A DNA stretch of 64,000 bases, taken from contig NZ_VLKI01000004.1 of assembly GCF_007830235.1 (NCBI RefSeq), positions 277,749 to 341,748 on the forward strand. The letters run 5' to 3'. Origin of the DNA: Cytobacillus oceanisediminis (GTDB taxonomy: Bacteria > Bacillota > Bacilli > Bacillales > Cytobacillaceae). Shown piece by piece: positions 41,548-52,000 of this stretch (positions are counted from its first letter, which is position 1; each line of letters begins with the position of its first letter). The notes under the pieces are model-generated. The model worked only from the letters and a program-made list of their open reading frames with translations, ran no database searches and had not been told where the DNA came from. Both the position numbers and the translations under genes were made by a program.

Positions 41548-42564
41548 GTGACTCAAGCTCCAGTTTTAGATGTAAAGCAGCTTAGGACTTCCTTTTTCTC
41601 TTCGGATGGTGAAGTACCGGCCGTGGATGATATAAGCTTCTCCGTTAATAAAGGAGAGGTCCTTGGAATAGTCGGGGAATCCGGCTGCGGTAAGAGTGTT
41701 ACTTCCCTATCCATAATGAAGCTGATTCCACAGCCGCCAGGAAAAATTGTTGGAGGAGAAATTCTTTTGGACGGCGAAAATCTGGTGAACGCTTCAGAAA
41801 AAAGAATGCGTGAAATAAGAGGCAATGAAGTGGCGATGATTTTTCAGGAGCCGATGACTTCATTGAATCCTTTATTCACGATTGGCGACCAGCTGATAGA
41901 AGGCATCAAAATACATAAAAAAGTAAACAAGAAGGCTGCGGCCCAGCAGGCAGTTGAAATGCTGAAGCTTGTCGGACTGCCGAGAGCTGAGCAAATTATG
42001 AAGGAATATCCTCATCAGCTATCCGGAGGGATGAGGCAGAGGGTTATGATTGCCATGGCGTTGTCTTGCCATCCGCGCCTCCTGATTGCCGATGAGCCGA
42101 CAACCGCTTTGGACGTGACAATACAGGCTCAAATCCTTTCCCTGATGAAGGACCTTAACGAGAAATTAGATACAGCAATTATTATGATCACCCATGATTT
42201 AGGCGTGGTCGCTGAAGTCTGCGAGCGGGTCATCGTGATGTATGCTGGAAAAATTGTCGAAGAAGCGCGGGTAGAAGAGATTTTTAAGAATCCGAAGCAT
42301 CCTTATACGCAGGGGCTGCTTCAATCTGTACCGGATGTCCGGGAAAAGAAAGAACGTCTTTATTCCATCCCGGGAAATGTGCCAAAGCCGGGGTCAATCA
42401 AGACAGGCTGCCGATTTGCAGCACGCTGTGAGTTTGTCCATGACCGCTGCATGGCTGAAAGTCCTCCGCTTTACAATGTTGAAGAAGCAGAACAGCACAC
42501 TGTACGCTGTTTTCTGCACGAGTCAGGAGGTGTAGTGAATGACCGAAGTGCTGTTGGAAGTTAA
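41548..42564 (+). CDS. Peptide ABC transporter ATPase, DppD/OppD type (338 aa)
   Basis: First ATPase of a dipeptide/oligopeptide (PepT) importer. Walker [11 protein letters not shown], signature [15 protein letters not shown], Walker [16 protein letters not shown]-loop [10 protein letters not shown] and the C-terminal oligopeptide-specific Cys-containing domain ([16 protein letters not shown]). GTG start after AAAGGAG. It overlaps the next ATPase by 26 bp. Family is secure; peptide versus nickel or another solute cannot be fixed. Confidence 0.92.
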   Translation: MTQAPVLDVKQLRTSFFSSDGEVPAVDDISFSVNKGEVLGIVGESGCGKSVTSLSIMKLIPQPPGKIVGGEILLDGENLVNASEKRMREIRGNEVAMIFQEPMTSLNPLFTIGDQLIEGIKIHKKVNKKAAAQQAVEMLKLVGLPRAEQIMKEYPHQLSGGMRQRVMIAMALSCHPRLLIADEPTTALDVTIQAQILSLMKDLNEKLDTAIIMITHDLGVVAEVCERVIVMYAGKIVEEARVEEIFKNPKHPYTQGLLQSVPDVREKKERLYSIPGNVPKPGSIKTGCRFAARCEFVHDRCMAESPPLYNVEEAEQHTVRCFLHESGGVVNDRSAVGS

Positions 42565-43513
42565 TCAATTAAAAAAGTACTTTCCGGTTACAGGCGGACT
42601 TTTTGGAAGAAAAACAGGTGATGTTAAAGCAGTTGACGACATCAGTTTCTTTGTCAATAAAGGAGAAACGCTTGGTCTCGTCGGAGAATCGGGATGCGGC
42701 AAATCCACAACAGGAAGAATGCTAATGCGCCTGATTGAACCAACGGATGGAAACGTGGTTTTCGAAGGCAAAGACCTGACAAGCTTAAGCTCCGGGGAAA
42801 TGCGCAAAATGAGAAAGGAAATGCAGATGGTGTTCCAGGATCCATTTGCTTCTCTGAATCCCCGCCATACTGTTGAACAGATTTTGGAGGAGCCGCTTAT
42901 CGTCCATGGCATTGGCGATAAAGAGGAGCGAAAGCGAAGGGTAAGGGAGATGCTAGAGGTTGTTGGTCTCAGCAGCTACCATGCAAAGCGTTATCCTCAC
43001 CAGTTCAGCGGCGGCCAGAGGCAGAGAATCGGAATTGCACGAGCACTTATGACAAAGCCGAAGCTGATCATTGCTGATGAACCAGTTTCAGCTCTCGATG
43101 TATCGATTCAATCACAGGTATTAAACCTGCTTGAAGATTTGCAAAAGGAGTTTCAGCTTACTTATATATTCATTGCCCATGATCTAGGGGTGGTTAAACA
43201 TATCAGTGATAGAGTTGGAGTTATGTATCTTGGAAGGCTGGTAGAAATCACAACATCCGACCAGCTTTATGACAAACCGCTGCATCCATATACGCGAGCT
43301 TTGCTTGGTGCAGTTCCAATTCCTGATCCGACTTTAAAGAAAGACAGGGAGCTTTTAACCGGCGATATTCCAAGCCCGCAGAATCCTCCGGCTGGATGCG
43401 CGTTCCACACGAGATGCAAAGAATGCATGGATATTTGTAAAACTGACAGACCTCAATTAGAGGAAATTGAACCTGGTCACTTTGCAGCCTGCCATTTGTA
43501 CAGTTCTCGATGA
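42539..43513 (+). CDS. Peptide ABC transporter ATPase, DppF/OppF type (324 aa)
   Basis: Second ATPase. Starts [20 protein letters not shown], the OppF-type N-terminus; Walker [11 protein letters not shown], signature FSGGQRQRIGIARAL, Walker B LIIADEPVSALDVS, H-loop IAHDLGVV and C-terminal GCAFHTRC...C domain. ATG after AGGAGGTGTAGTG inside the end of the first ATPase gene, so translation is coupled. Confidence 0.92.
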   Translation: MTEVLLEVNQLKKYFPVTGGLFGRKTGDVKAVDDISFFVNKGETLGLVGESGCGKSTTGRMLMRLIEPTDGNVVFEGKDLTSLSSGEMRKMRKEMQMVFQDPFASLNPRHTVEQILEEPLIVHGIGDKEERKRRVREMLEVVGLSSYHAKRYPHQFSGGQRQRIGIARALMTKPKLIIADEPVSALDVSIQSQVLNLLEDLQKEFQLTYIFIAHDLGVVKHISDRVGVMYLGRLVEITTSDQLYDKPLHPYTRALLGAVPIPDPTLKKDRELLTGDIPSPQNPPAGCAFHTRCKECMDICKTDRPQLEEIEPGHFAACHLYSSR

Positions 43514-43593
43514 GCTGGCAAAATGGCTCACTGCATGGATGATAAATATGTAAAGACGCCTGTAAAACAGGCAAAAGAAAAAGGGGGAAAACA

Positions 43594-45204
43594 ATGAAAA
43601 AGCGCAATGGTATTTGGTTCCTTATTGTAGCCATGCTTCTGTCACTGGCACTTGCCGGCTGCAGCAGCAACTCAAGCAGCGGAACGAAGGAAGAAGAGGA
43701 TAATGAGAAAGGAACAGATACAGAAGAAACAACTTCAGGAGGTACGCTTGTTTTTGGACGCGGCGGTGATTCCACTTCACTTGACCCGGCTATTACAACA
43801 GAAGGTGAATCTTTTAAAGTAACTAAAAATATCTATGAAACACTTATTAACTTTGGTGAGCAGGATACAGAAATTGAAGCAGGCCTTGCTACTGAATGGG
43901 AAACAAGCGAAGATGGCCTAAAGCACACATTAAAGCTTCGCGAAGGTGTTAAATTCCATGATGGAACAGATTTCAATGCTGAAGCGGTTGTCTTTAACTT
44001 TGAAAGATGGAAAGCAGGAAGCGCTGAGCAATTCTACTATTATAACTCCCAATTCGGAGACAAAATCTCTGAAGTTAAAGCAGTTGATGATTATACAGTA
44101 GAGTTTACTTTAAACAAGCCGATTGCTCCATTCCTAAAGAACCTGGCTATGTCTCCATTCGGAATTGCCAGCCCGGCTGCTGTTGAAAAGCACGGTGATA
44201 AGTTCCTTCAAAATCCAGTTGGAACTGGTCCATTCAAATTCCAGGAATTGAAGCCAAATGACCGCATCACTCTTGTGAAAAATGAAGATTACTGGCAAGA
44301 AGGCTTACCTAAGTTAGATCAAGTCATCTTCCGAGTTATTCCTGAAAACTCTGCACGTTTGAATGCATTGGCAACAGGCGAGGTTGACCTGATTGATGGC
44401 GTTAACTTCAGTGATGTAGGACAAATTGAAGGAAATCCTGATTTACAGGTGTTTGAGCGCCCAACACTAAACGTTGCTTATCTTGGATTAACAAGCACTC
44501 GTGGACCATTGAAAGAAAAGCTGGTACGCCAGGCACTGAACTATGCAGTTGATAAGCAAGCATTAATCGATGCTTTCTATGCAGGCGCAGCTGAACCTGC
44601 GAAGAACCCAATGCCTCCGGTCGTAGCAGGATATAACGATGATGTTCAAGATTATGAATATAACCCTGAAAAGGCGAAAGAACTATTAAAAGAAGCAGGA
44701 TATGAAGACGGGTTTGAAATGGAACTATGGGCTATGCCTGTTCCAAGACCATACATGCCAGATGGACAAAAAGTGGCAGAAGCTCTTCAAGCCAACTTTG
44801 ATGCGATCGGTGTAAAAGCTAAAATTGTTTCCTACGAGTGGGGTACTTACCTGGATAAAGCTAAGAATGGTGAAGCAGATACATTCTTGCTTGGCTGGAC
44901 AGGCGACAACGGAGATGCGGATAACTTCTTATACGTACTTCTCGACCAGGACAGCATTGGATCCAATAACTACTCTTACTACCAAAACCCTGAAGTGCAT
45001 GACTTATTGGTGAAAGCACAAGCAAGTGCAGACCAGGCAGAGCGAGAAGAACTATACAAACAAGCTCAGCTTCTCATTAAAGAAGATGCTCCTTGGATTC
45101 CGCTTGTTCACTCAAGACCAATCCTTGCGGGTAAAGCAGATATAACAGGATTCAAGCCGCATCCAACAGGTTCTGATTTATTATCAACTGTTGAATTTAA
45201 ATAA
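43594..45204 (+). CDS. Peptide ABC transporter substrate-binding lipoprotein (536 aa)
   Basis: SBP family 5 (DppA/OppA/AppA-like) extracellular binding lipoprotein. Signal peptide with lipobox LAGC (Cys ~23) followed by a Ser/Glu-rich linker and the family-5 signature LKLREGVKFHDGTDFNAEAV, plus NPVGTGPFKFQEL. ATG after AAAGGGGGAAAAC. Third gene of the operon, between the ATPases and the permeases; a hairpin follows it. Dipeptide rather than long oligopeptide use is suggested by length only. Confidence 0.9.
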   Translation: MKKRNGIWFLIVAMLLSLALAGCSSNSSSGTKEEEDNEKGTDTEETTSGGTLVFGRGGDSTSLDPAITTEGESFKVTKNIYETLINFGEQDTEIEAGLATEWETSEDGLKHTLKLREGVKFHDGTDFNAEAVVFNFERWKAGSAEQFYYYNSQFGDKISEVKAVDDYTVEFTLNKPIAPFLKNLAMSPFGIASPAAVEKHGDKFLQNPVGTGPFKFQELKPNDRITLVKNEDYWQEGLPKLDQVIFRVIPENSARLNALATGEVDLIDGVNFSDVGQIEGNPDLQVFERPTLNVAYLGLTSTRGPLKEKLVRQALNYAVDKQALIDAFYAGAAEPAKNPMPPVVAGYNDDVQDYEYNPEKAKELLKEAGYEDGFEMELWAMPVPRPYMPDGQKVAEALQANFDAIGVKAKIVSYEWGTYLDKAKNGEADTFLLGWTGDNGDADNFLYVLLDQDSIGSNNYSYYQNPEVHDLLVKAQASADQAEREELYKQAQLLIKEDAPWIPLVHSRPILAGKADITGFKPHPTGSDLLSTVEFK

Positions 45205-45285
45205 GATTATAGGCTGAAGAGATATGCGGACTTTCAGCTAAGACAATGAAAATTGCAAGAGAGTCATACTTCTTATAATCCAGGG

Positions 45286-45316
45286 AAAGGGGAGTACAGT
45301 TTTGTATCTCCCTTTT
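45286..45316 (+). terminator. Hairpin between binding protein and permease genes
   Basis: AAAGGGGAGTACA and TGTATCTCCCTTTT pair with one or two bulges, followed by CTATT. Probably a partial terminator that lowers permease expression relative to the binding protein. Confidence 0.55.
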
Positions 45317-45362
45317 CTATTCCAAAATATTGTACCAACCTTCAAGAGAGGTGAAAATGTAA

Positions 45363-46367
45363 ATGATGTCCTATACGATCAAACGAATTTTTTCACTTAT
45401 ACCGGTATTACTGGGACTTTCCCTAATCGTCTTTTTTATGATTCGGGCAATTCCGGGAGATCCGGCACAGATTATTCTGGGGCAATTGGCAACAAAAGAG
45501 GCTGTGGAGGCATTAACGAAGCAGCTGGGGCTGGATCAGCCGTGGTACCTTCAATATTTTACATATCTTAGCGGACTTTTGACTGGTGATCTTGGAGAAT
45601 CAATTAGAACAAAATCTGAGATTAGCCAGGAAATTTGGCCATATTTAGCTGCCACTATGGAGCTGACATTTGTAGCGATGTTAATTGCGGTTTTTATAGG
45701 TGTAAATGCAGGAATTATCAGTGCCTGGTACCAAAACTCATGGTTTGATTATGTTGCCATGGTGCTTGCACTTATTGGCGTATCCATGCCGATCTTCTGG
45801 CTTGGCTTAATGGAGCAATGGGCGTTTGCCATAAAGCTGGATTGGCTGCCTACCTCGGGCAGGGAAGAGGTAAGAAACCCGATTACGGCCATTACACATA
45901 TTTACATGATTGATACCCTTCTGCAAGGGAGGATAGATCAATTCTGGGATGTCGTCAAGCATTTGATTTTGCCTGCATTTGCATTAGCCACCATACCTAT
46001 GGCTATTATTGCGAGAATTACGCGTTCGACAATGCTTGAGGTTATGAGATCCGATTTTATCAGAACTGCAAGGGCAAAAGGCTTAAGAATGTTCTGGGTT
46101 GTTTATAAACATTCATTAAAAAATGCAATTATTCCCGTTCTAACGATAATCGGCCTGCAAATGGGCTTATTGCTGGGGGGAGCGATATTGACCGAAACGA
46201 TTTTCAGCTGGCCTGGAATCGGCCGTTATATTTATGAAGCCATTAACTACCGGGATTATCCTGTTATTCAATCAGGAATTCTTGTTATCGCTTTTATCTT
46301 TGTCATGATCAATTTAGTGGTGGACTTGCTGTATGCAGCAATAGATCCGCGCATTAAATATAACTAG
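45363..46367 (+). CDS. Peptide ABC permease, DppB type (334 aa)
   Basis: First membrane subunit: SYTIKRIFSLIPVLLGLSLI opening helix, the family motif GDPAQIILGQLATKEAVEAL, and the coupling loop RARTAKGL-like RTARAKGLRMFWVVYKHSLK with NAIIPVLTIIG. About six helices. ATG after AGAGAGGTG; a second ATG three bases later is possible. 17 bp before the DppC-type gene. Confidence 0.92.
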   Translation: MMSYTIKRIFSLIPVLLGLSLIVFFMIRAIPGDPAQIILGQLATKEAVEALTKQLGLDQPWYLQYFTYLSGLLTGDLGESIRTKSEISQEIWPYLAATMELTFVAMLIAVFIGVNAGIISAWYQNSWFDYVAMVLALIGVSMPIFWLGLMEQWAFAIKLDWLPTSGREEVRNPITAITHIYMIDTLLQGRIDQFWDVVKHLILPAFALATIPMAIIARITRSTMLEVMRSDFIRTARAKGLRMFWVVYKHSLKNAIIPVLTIIGLQMGLLLGGAILTETIFSWPGIGRYIYEAINYRDYPVIQSGILVIAFIFVMINLVVDLLYAAIDPRIKYN

Positions 46368-46383
46368 GGAGGGGGAGATAAGC

Positions 46384-47283
46384 TTGGAACTTTCAACTCA
46401 AAAAGATATTCAGCCGCCGATTTTGCCAGCTGATGAAAAAGTGGTTTCCCCCTGGATGGAAGCATGGAGAAGTTTTAGAAAAAATAAATTGGCTTTGATT
46501 GGGTCAATCATCGTCCTATTCTTTATTCTTCTGGCTGTTTTTGCGCCGGTTATCGCACCGCAGGGGATAAATGAACAAATGCTATCCAAAAGGCTGCAAG
46601 CCCCATCTAGCGAGCATTGGTTTGGGACTGATGACTTTGGAAGGGATATTTTCTCAAGGGTTATTTATGGAGCGAGAATCTCTTTATGGGTCGGATTCCT
46701 TGCAGTAATGGGATCCATTGTTGTAGGCTGCCTTCTGGGTGTAGTCGCAGGCTACTACGGTAAATGGGTTGATGCGATTATTTCACGTGTTTTTGATATT
46801 ATGCTTGCTTTTCCTAGTATTTTGCTTGCAATCGCGATTGTAGCTGTTTTGGGACCTTCATTGCGAAATGCCCTGATTGCGATCGCGGTCATTAATATTC
46901 CTAACTTCGGAAGGCTCATCCGCTCGCGGGTGCTTAGTGTAAAACAGGAAGAGTATATTATGGCTGCCAAAGCAGTTGGAATGAGCAATAGCCGTATTCT
47001 CTTCAAGCATGTGCTGCCGAATAGTATGGCGCCGATCATTGTGCAGGGAACCCTTGCTATTGCGACTGCCATTATTGAAGCAGCTGCATTAGGATTCCTG
47101 GGACTCGGTGCTGAGGCTCCGAACCCTGAGTGGGGAAAAATGCTGGCTGATGCAAAAGCATATCTCGTACAGGCTCCATGGACGATGATTTTCCCAGGGC
47201 TGGCGATTATGCTTACTGTTCTCGGGTTTAACTTAATGGGTGACGGGTTAAGAGATGCTCTCGATCCGCGAATGAAGAATTAA
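46384..47283 (+). CDS. Peptide ABC permease, DppC type (299 aa)
   Basis: Second membrane subunit: N-terminal cytoplasmic segment with AWRSFRKNKLALIGSIIVLF, then HWFGTDDFGRDIFSRVIYGA, a diagnostic DppC/OppC motif, and the coupling loop YIMAAKAVGMSNSRILFKHV. TTG start after AGGGAGGGGGAG. Last gene of the operon, closed by a strong hairpin. Confidence 0.92.
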   Translation: MELSTQKDIQPPILPADEKVVSPWMEAWRSFRKNKLALIGSIIVLFFILLAVFAPVIAPQGINEQMLSKRLQAPSSEHWFGTDDFGRDIFSRVIYGARISLWVGFLAVMGSIVVGCLLGVVAGYYGKWVDAIISRVFDIMLAFPSILLAIAIVAVLGPSLRNALIAIAVINIPNFGRLIRSRVLSVKQEEYIMAAKAVGMSNSRILFKHVLPNSMAPIIVQGTLAIATAIIEAAALGFLGLGAEAPNPEWGKMLADAKAYLVQAPWTMIFPGLAIMLTVLGFNLMGDGLRDALDPRMKN

Positions 47284-47287
47284 TTAA

Positions 47288-47314
47288 AAAAGCAGCTGAG
47301 ACCCAGCTGCTTTT
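47288..47314. terminator. Bidirectional terminator
   Basis: AAAGCAGCTG and CAGCTGCTTT stem with six T following; serves the peptide ABC operon (+) and ygaE (-). Confidence 0.9.
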
Positions 47315-47348
47315 TTCTTGCCCTTGCTCCAGATGCATGGGGCTATTC

Positions 47349-48428
47349 TTATTCAAAATTCTCCTGTATAGTAACCTCATTTTCGTCCTTGTGATAAGCC
47401 TGAAAACTTGTTATTAGCTTATCGAGATGCTCTACATGCTCATCGTAATCCACAATAGCAGAGATGATTTGCATAGTATGAGGGAGTATTGATTCATCTT
47501 CAAGGTTGAGCTCCTTTTGCTGTGACAGAAAAAGGTTTACAAGTTCTTTTCTACTTAAGTTGAAGTCCCCTTCTTCAAATACCACATTCGGTCGGACTTT
47601 CCCGATAAACTTAAGCATTACATGCTCATGGTAGTGAATCAGAATATCCAGCTGCTGCTGAACTGCATGCTGAAAGTTTTCAGGCATTTGCTGCAAGTCA
47701 TTTTCAAAGCGATGCAATTTCTTTAAGGTCTCAAGTGAACGCTTTACGGTTGAGATCATCTGTCTGTATATCACAAGCTTTCGTGACTTAACCAAATCAT
47801 TTCTCTTAAAATAATTCCGTTCTTCTTTGTACATTAAATACAATTGTTCAAGCTTTACATTGCTTTCTTTCATTTTGTCGATATCATTTTTCAGGAGTTT
47901 GTGCTCAGAGGCGTGCCTGATGTTAAGCCTGATCCATTTCGTAATCTCTTCTGTGTTATGTGAAATCCTATTGTAAAGCTTGTTTTCGTATTTAGGAGGC
48001 AAAAACACCAGATTAACAATAAATGCAGACAATACCCCAAGCATGATAGTGGAAAAGCGAATAAGTGCAAACTGCAAAAAGGTGTCTCCTGGTGTTTCCA
48101 TAATAGCAATCAGGGTTACCAGTGATAAACCAATCGTATTTTCAATTTTCAGTTTCAGATTAATCGTGATAACCATAATGGCTGCAAGCCCGATAATAAA
48201 GACATCATTTCCAAACAAAAGCACGAAAATAACTGCAATTAATGCGCCAATGGCATTCCCTTGGATCTGCTCAATAATGGAAAGATAAGATCTGTAAATG
48301 GTCGGCTGAACGGCGAAAATAGCCGCAATCCCTGCAAAGATAGGGGAGGGAAGGTTAAACACTTCCGATAAAAATAAAGATAATATAATTGCGATTCCCG
48401 TCTTAAGTATGCGGGCGCCAAGCTTCAT
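47349..48428 (-). CDS. ygaE: Aromatic acid exporter family protein YgaE, DUF939 (359 aa)
   Basis: N-terminal half with six hydrophobic segments (LGARILKTGIAIILSLFLSE; SPIFAGIAAIFAVQPT; VIFVLLFGNDVFIIGLAAI), C-terminal cytoplasmic helical half (~170-355). Matches the FUSC/ArAE-like DUF939 family and the B. subtilis YgaE position. Export of aromatic or other organic acids is a family-level guess. The ATG at 48428 follows GGAGGAAAGGAC; an upstream in-frame codon has no site. Convergent with the peptide ABC operon. Confidence 0.87.
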   Translation of the reverse strand: MKLGARILKTGIAIILSLFLSEVFNLPSPIFAGIAAIFAVQPTIYRSYLSIIEQIQGNAIGALIAVIFVLLFGNDVFIIGLAAIMVITINLKLKIENTIGLSLVTLIAIMETPGDTFLQFALIRFSTIMLGVLSAFIVNLVFLPPKYENKLYNRISHNTEEITKWIRLNIRHASEHKLLKNDIDKMKESNVKLEQLYLMYKEERNYFKRNDLVKSRKLVIYRQMISTVKRSLETLKKLHRFENDLQQMPENFQHAVQQQLDILIHYHEHVMLKFIGKVRPNVVFEEGDFNLSRKELVNLFLSQQKELNLEDESILPHTMQIISAIVDYDEHVEHLDKLITSFQAYHKDENEVTIQENFE

Positions 48429-48687
48429 ACAATATATGTCCTTTCCTCCAGAAGCATTCTTCTGGTTGATTAATAGTCTCACCGATTGGTCCGTTTAAAG
48501 TGCTAATTATACATACTTTAAACGATTTTGCTCATTATTAAACAATATTGTACTATACAGGGATATGGAAAGAAGTTCAAGGGGCATTTTAATGAAATTT
48601 TATTAAGAAAAAGTAAAAGGGGTATTTACTTTTGATAGCTTAAATGCACATTTTTTGGACTTATAGTGTGGATTAATTCCGAAAACG
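48429..48687. other. Intergenic region upstream of ygaE
   Basis: AT-rich, presumably containing the ygaE promoter on the minus strand. Nothing else recognised. Confidence 0.4.
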
Positions 48688-48935
48688 GAGAAAAGTATCC
48701 ATGAAGTGGCCTAAAGCGGAGGAATAGTGCCGTTGAACAGAGTAAACGAGTCATGAAGGGACCTAAAGCGGGGGAATGGAGCCGTTGAATAGAGTATACG
48801 AGCGTTGAAGGGAACTAAAGCGAGTGAATAGAGTATACGAGCAATAAAGGGAACTAAAGCGAGTGAATAGAGCCGTTGAATGGAGTATACGAGCGTTGAA
48901 GGGAACTAAAGCCGAGGAATAGTGCCTATGAACCG
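48688..48935. repeat. Tandem array, five units of about 52 bp
   Basis: The anchor CTAAAGC recurs at 48711, 48763, 48815, 48855 and 48906, spacing 52, 52, 40 and 51 bp. A consensus unit contains GAAGGGAACTAAAGCGAGTG, then AATAGAGCCGTTGAA and TAGAGTATACGAGC. The 40-bp unit lacks the GCCGTTGAATAG piece. It lies between divergent-facing ygaE and the end of gltB; non-coding. Confidence 0.85.
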
Positions 48936-49012
48936 GGAATACAGCCAAGATTGGCAAATAAAACATAAATAACCCCGTGTATCCATTTAGATCTCAAACT
49001 AATAAATATAAA

Positions 49013-49042
49013 AAGAACCGTCCGCAGGCACGGACGGTTCTT
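49013..49042 (-). terminator. gltB terminator
   Basis: AAGAACCGTCCG and CGGACGGTTCTT perfect 12-bp stem; on the minus strand followed by TTTTATATT. Confidence 0.9.
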
Positions 49043-49060
49043 CATTATGCTGCTAAACAA

Positions 49061-52000
49061 TCACTCTGTAGAAACAGATGGGTCAGCTTGTTCTTTAACC
49101 GGAATAACCTGTACGAAGTGGTCAGCCGGATGATCAAGGAGGGCAGCAAGCTGGGAAGCTTCATCAGTCTGGCCTTGATCTTTCAGCATCGCAATATATT
49201 GGCCAAGGAGTTCTCTTACATCTTCCGTTCCTTTTTCTGAAAGGGAAGTGACAGAAACTTTTGCTCCTTTTGCAATTCTGCGCTGGATGGCTTCTTTTGT
49301 TAAGCCCATTTCCGGCTGGTGTCTTAAGTAAACAACACCGCCAGTCATACCTGCGCAAATCCATGGACCAGGGTCACCAAGGACAAGGCCTCTTCCGTTT
49401 GTCATATATTCGAAGGCAAAGCCCTTAATATTGGCGTTTGTTCCGATATTACCGTATTCCTTTTCAGGAATCGGCTTTTTCAGTTGGCCGCCAATAATCA
49501 TGTCGGCTCCGGATAATCTGATTCCTGCGCGTGCATCAGCATTTCCCTGGGCTACAAGCAAACCATGCTGAGCTCCGTAGCCAAAGCCTTTTCCGACAGA
49601 GCCGTTATAAAACTTGCCGTTCTTTCCTTTTGCCTTAAAGATCTTGATTTGGCCGCCAAATGACGTCTTACCGATTCCATCCTGGGCTCCTCCGGCAACT
49701 TCGATATTAATGCCAAAGCTGTTGTAAGCTCCCAGGCCATTTCCAGGAATGGATCCGCCTTTATATTTTAAGTCAACCGGCGGAAGCCCTTTATAGGAAC
49801 CATCCAAACGGCCTCTTACGCGGTGGCAGGAAACACGGCTGCCTAACACACGCTGTTCAGAAGTGATACTCTGGAATTCGCGTGATTGATGCAACTCTTC
49901 GACACTTGCATCCAGGTATTCTGCTCCAACGGCTACCTGTAGCTGTGCTTCATGCAGGGCTGCCGGAGCTTCCTGTGGAGAGAATTGGCCGATTTCAAGT
50001 GTCTTTAACAGATGAGTCAGATTAAGCTGGTTTTCACCTTTGGTTTGTACCAGAAGGTCAGAACGTCCAACAGCATCCTGAAGATTTTTTACTCCAATAG
50101 AAGCTGAAAGTGCTTTAAGCTCTTCGCCAAATGCTGTAAACAAATTCATGATGCCTTGGACAGCAAGGTCAAATTGGCGAGGAACGAATCTTCTTAAACC
50201 ATGCTCCTTAGCCTGTGCTTCAGAATCAATTTGTGTAGCAATACCCACGTGGCAAGTGTCAAGGTGGCAGCCGCGGCATGTTGTACAGCCAATGGCTAGC
50301 ATGGATAATGTACCAAAGCCAACTCGGTTAGCTCCGAGAAGCATTACCTTTAATACGTCTGCTGCACTCTTGATTCCGCCGTCAGCCCATAGCTCGACAT
50401 TATCGCGGATGCCTGCTTCCAATAGGGCATTGTGAGCGGCTTTTACGCCGATTTCAACCGGCAGGCCTACATGCTGGAGCGCGTGGATTCTGGCTGCACC
50501 AGTACCGCCGTCAAATCCGCTTAGTGTGATAATATCTGCACCGGCTTTTGCGATACCGACAGCAATTGTCCCGATATTCGGTACTACCGGAACCTTAACG
50601 GCTACTTTTGCTTTATCGTTGGCTGTCTTAAGCTCATGGATCATTTGTGCCAAATCTTCAATTGAATAGATATCATGGTTGTTTGAAGGTGAAATCAAAT
50701 CTGAACCAATTGTTGCATTACGTGCTTCGGCAATTTTTGCTGTAACCTTTGAACCTGGAAGGTGTCCGCCTTCACCAGGCTTTGCACCTTGCCCGATTTT
50801 AATTTCAAGCAAGTTGGATGAATTGAGCAGCTCGGCATTTACACCAAAACGTCCGGATGCCACTTGCTGTCCGCGAGTTTTCGGATATTTACCAAGCATA
50901 TCCTTAATTTCCCCGCCTTCACCATTCAAGCTGACCATGTTCAAACGGTCTGCACCTTCTGCATAGGCCCTGAACGCTGTCTCATTCTGAGAACCAAAGG
51001 ACATGGAGGAGATGACAAACGGAAGGTCATGCTCTCCTACATTCAAGCTAATATCCTCCGGCTTTAGGTTTGAAGCCGTCTCCTTAAATCCAGTTAAATG
51101 GCGGATTGTCGTAGGGTTTTGGTCCTCCTGCTCAGAGATTTTTTCCTTGTATGCACTATAGTCGCCTGTTGATGCAACCTCTCCGATAGCTTTCCAGATA
51201 CGAGGGAAAAGGCTGAATGTCTTCCCGATCCGCTCTTTTTCATTTTGATAATCTTCTGCTCTCGCAAAAGCATCTTCTTTTAAGGCGTCGAAATTAAATG
51301 CAAGTTCCTTTGAACCGAAGAAGTTTACGATATTCAGATACTCGGCCACGTCTTCATGCAGACCGATTGCAGAGAACAAACGGCCATAGCCTCTTAACTC
51401 GTGAATGCCGATCGTTGAAATAACCTTCTCAAGACCCTTAGTAAGGGCTGAATATAAATTGGTTAGTGGCGTTACAGAATCGCCAAGCACTGTCATAAAC
51501 ATATAGTACGGACTGATTATATCTGCACCTAAGCCAAATGCTGTGATGATATCATGCAAGGACCTGATGGAAGCAGAGCGCACCAAAAGAGAACATTCGC
51601 GGCGTAAAGCTTCTTTTACAAGGGCCTGGTCAATAGCAGACACGGCTAAATGCGAATCAATCCAATAAGTATCCTCCTGATGGGCATTTGCATCATCGAG
51701 CACAAGCAGGGTCTTTCCGTTGTGGACAGCTTCAACTGCTTCTGCTGATAAACGGTCCAAAGCTTCTTTTACTGTTTCATTTTTCTTAAAAGTGGTAGAC
51801 AGATAAGAAATAAGCTTTTGCTCCTGATAAAAGCTGGTTACCTGATCGTAGCTTGGCTGTTTAAGAGCATCAGAACATTCAAAACCTGCTTTTCCTTCTA
51901 TTAAAATAGGAGTCTGCAATTCAATTACAGCACCAGGCTGCTGTTTTTCGAATAATGAGGGACGCTGCCCAATAATGGTACGTGTTGAGAAATGCTCGGT

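Noticed and set aside
48763..48966. Minus-strand frame of 67 codons with repeated Phe/Ser/Leu peptides
   Set aside because: It is produced by the 52-bp tandem repeat; the unit lengths are not multiples of three, there is no ribosome binding site, and it matches no family.
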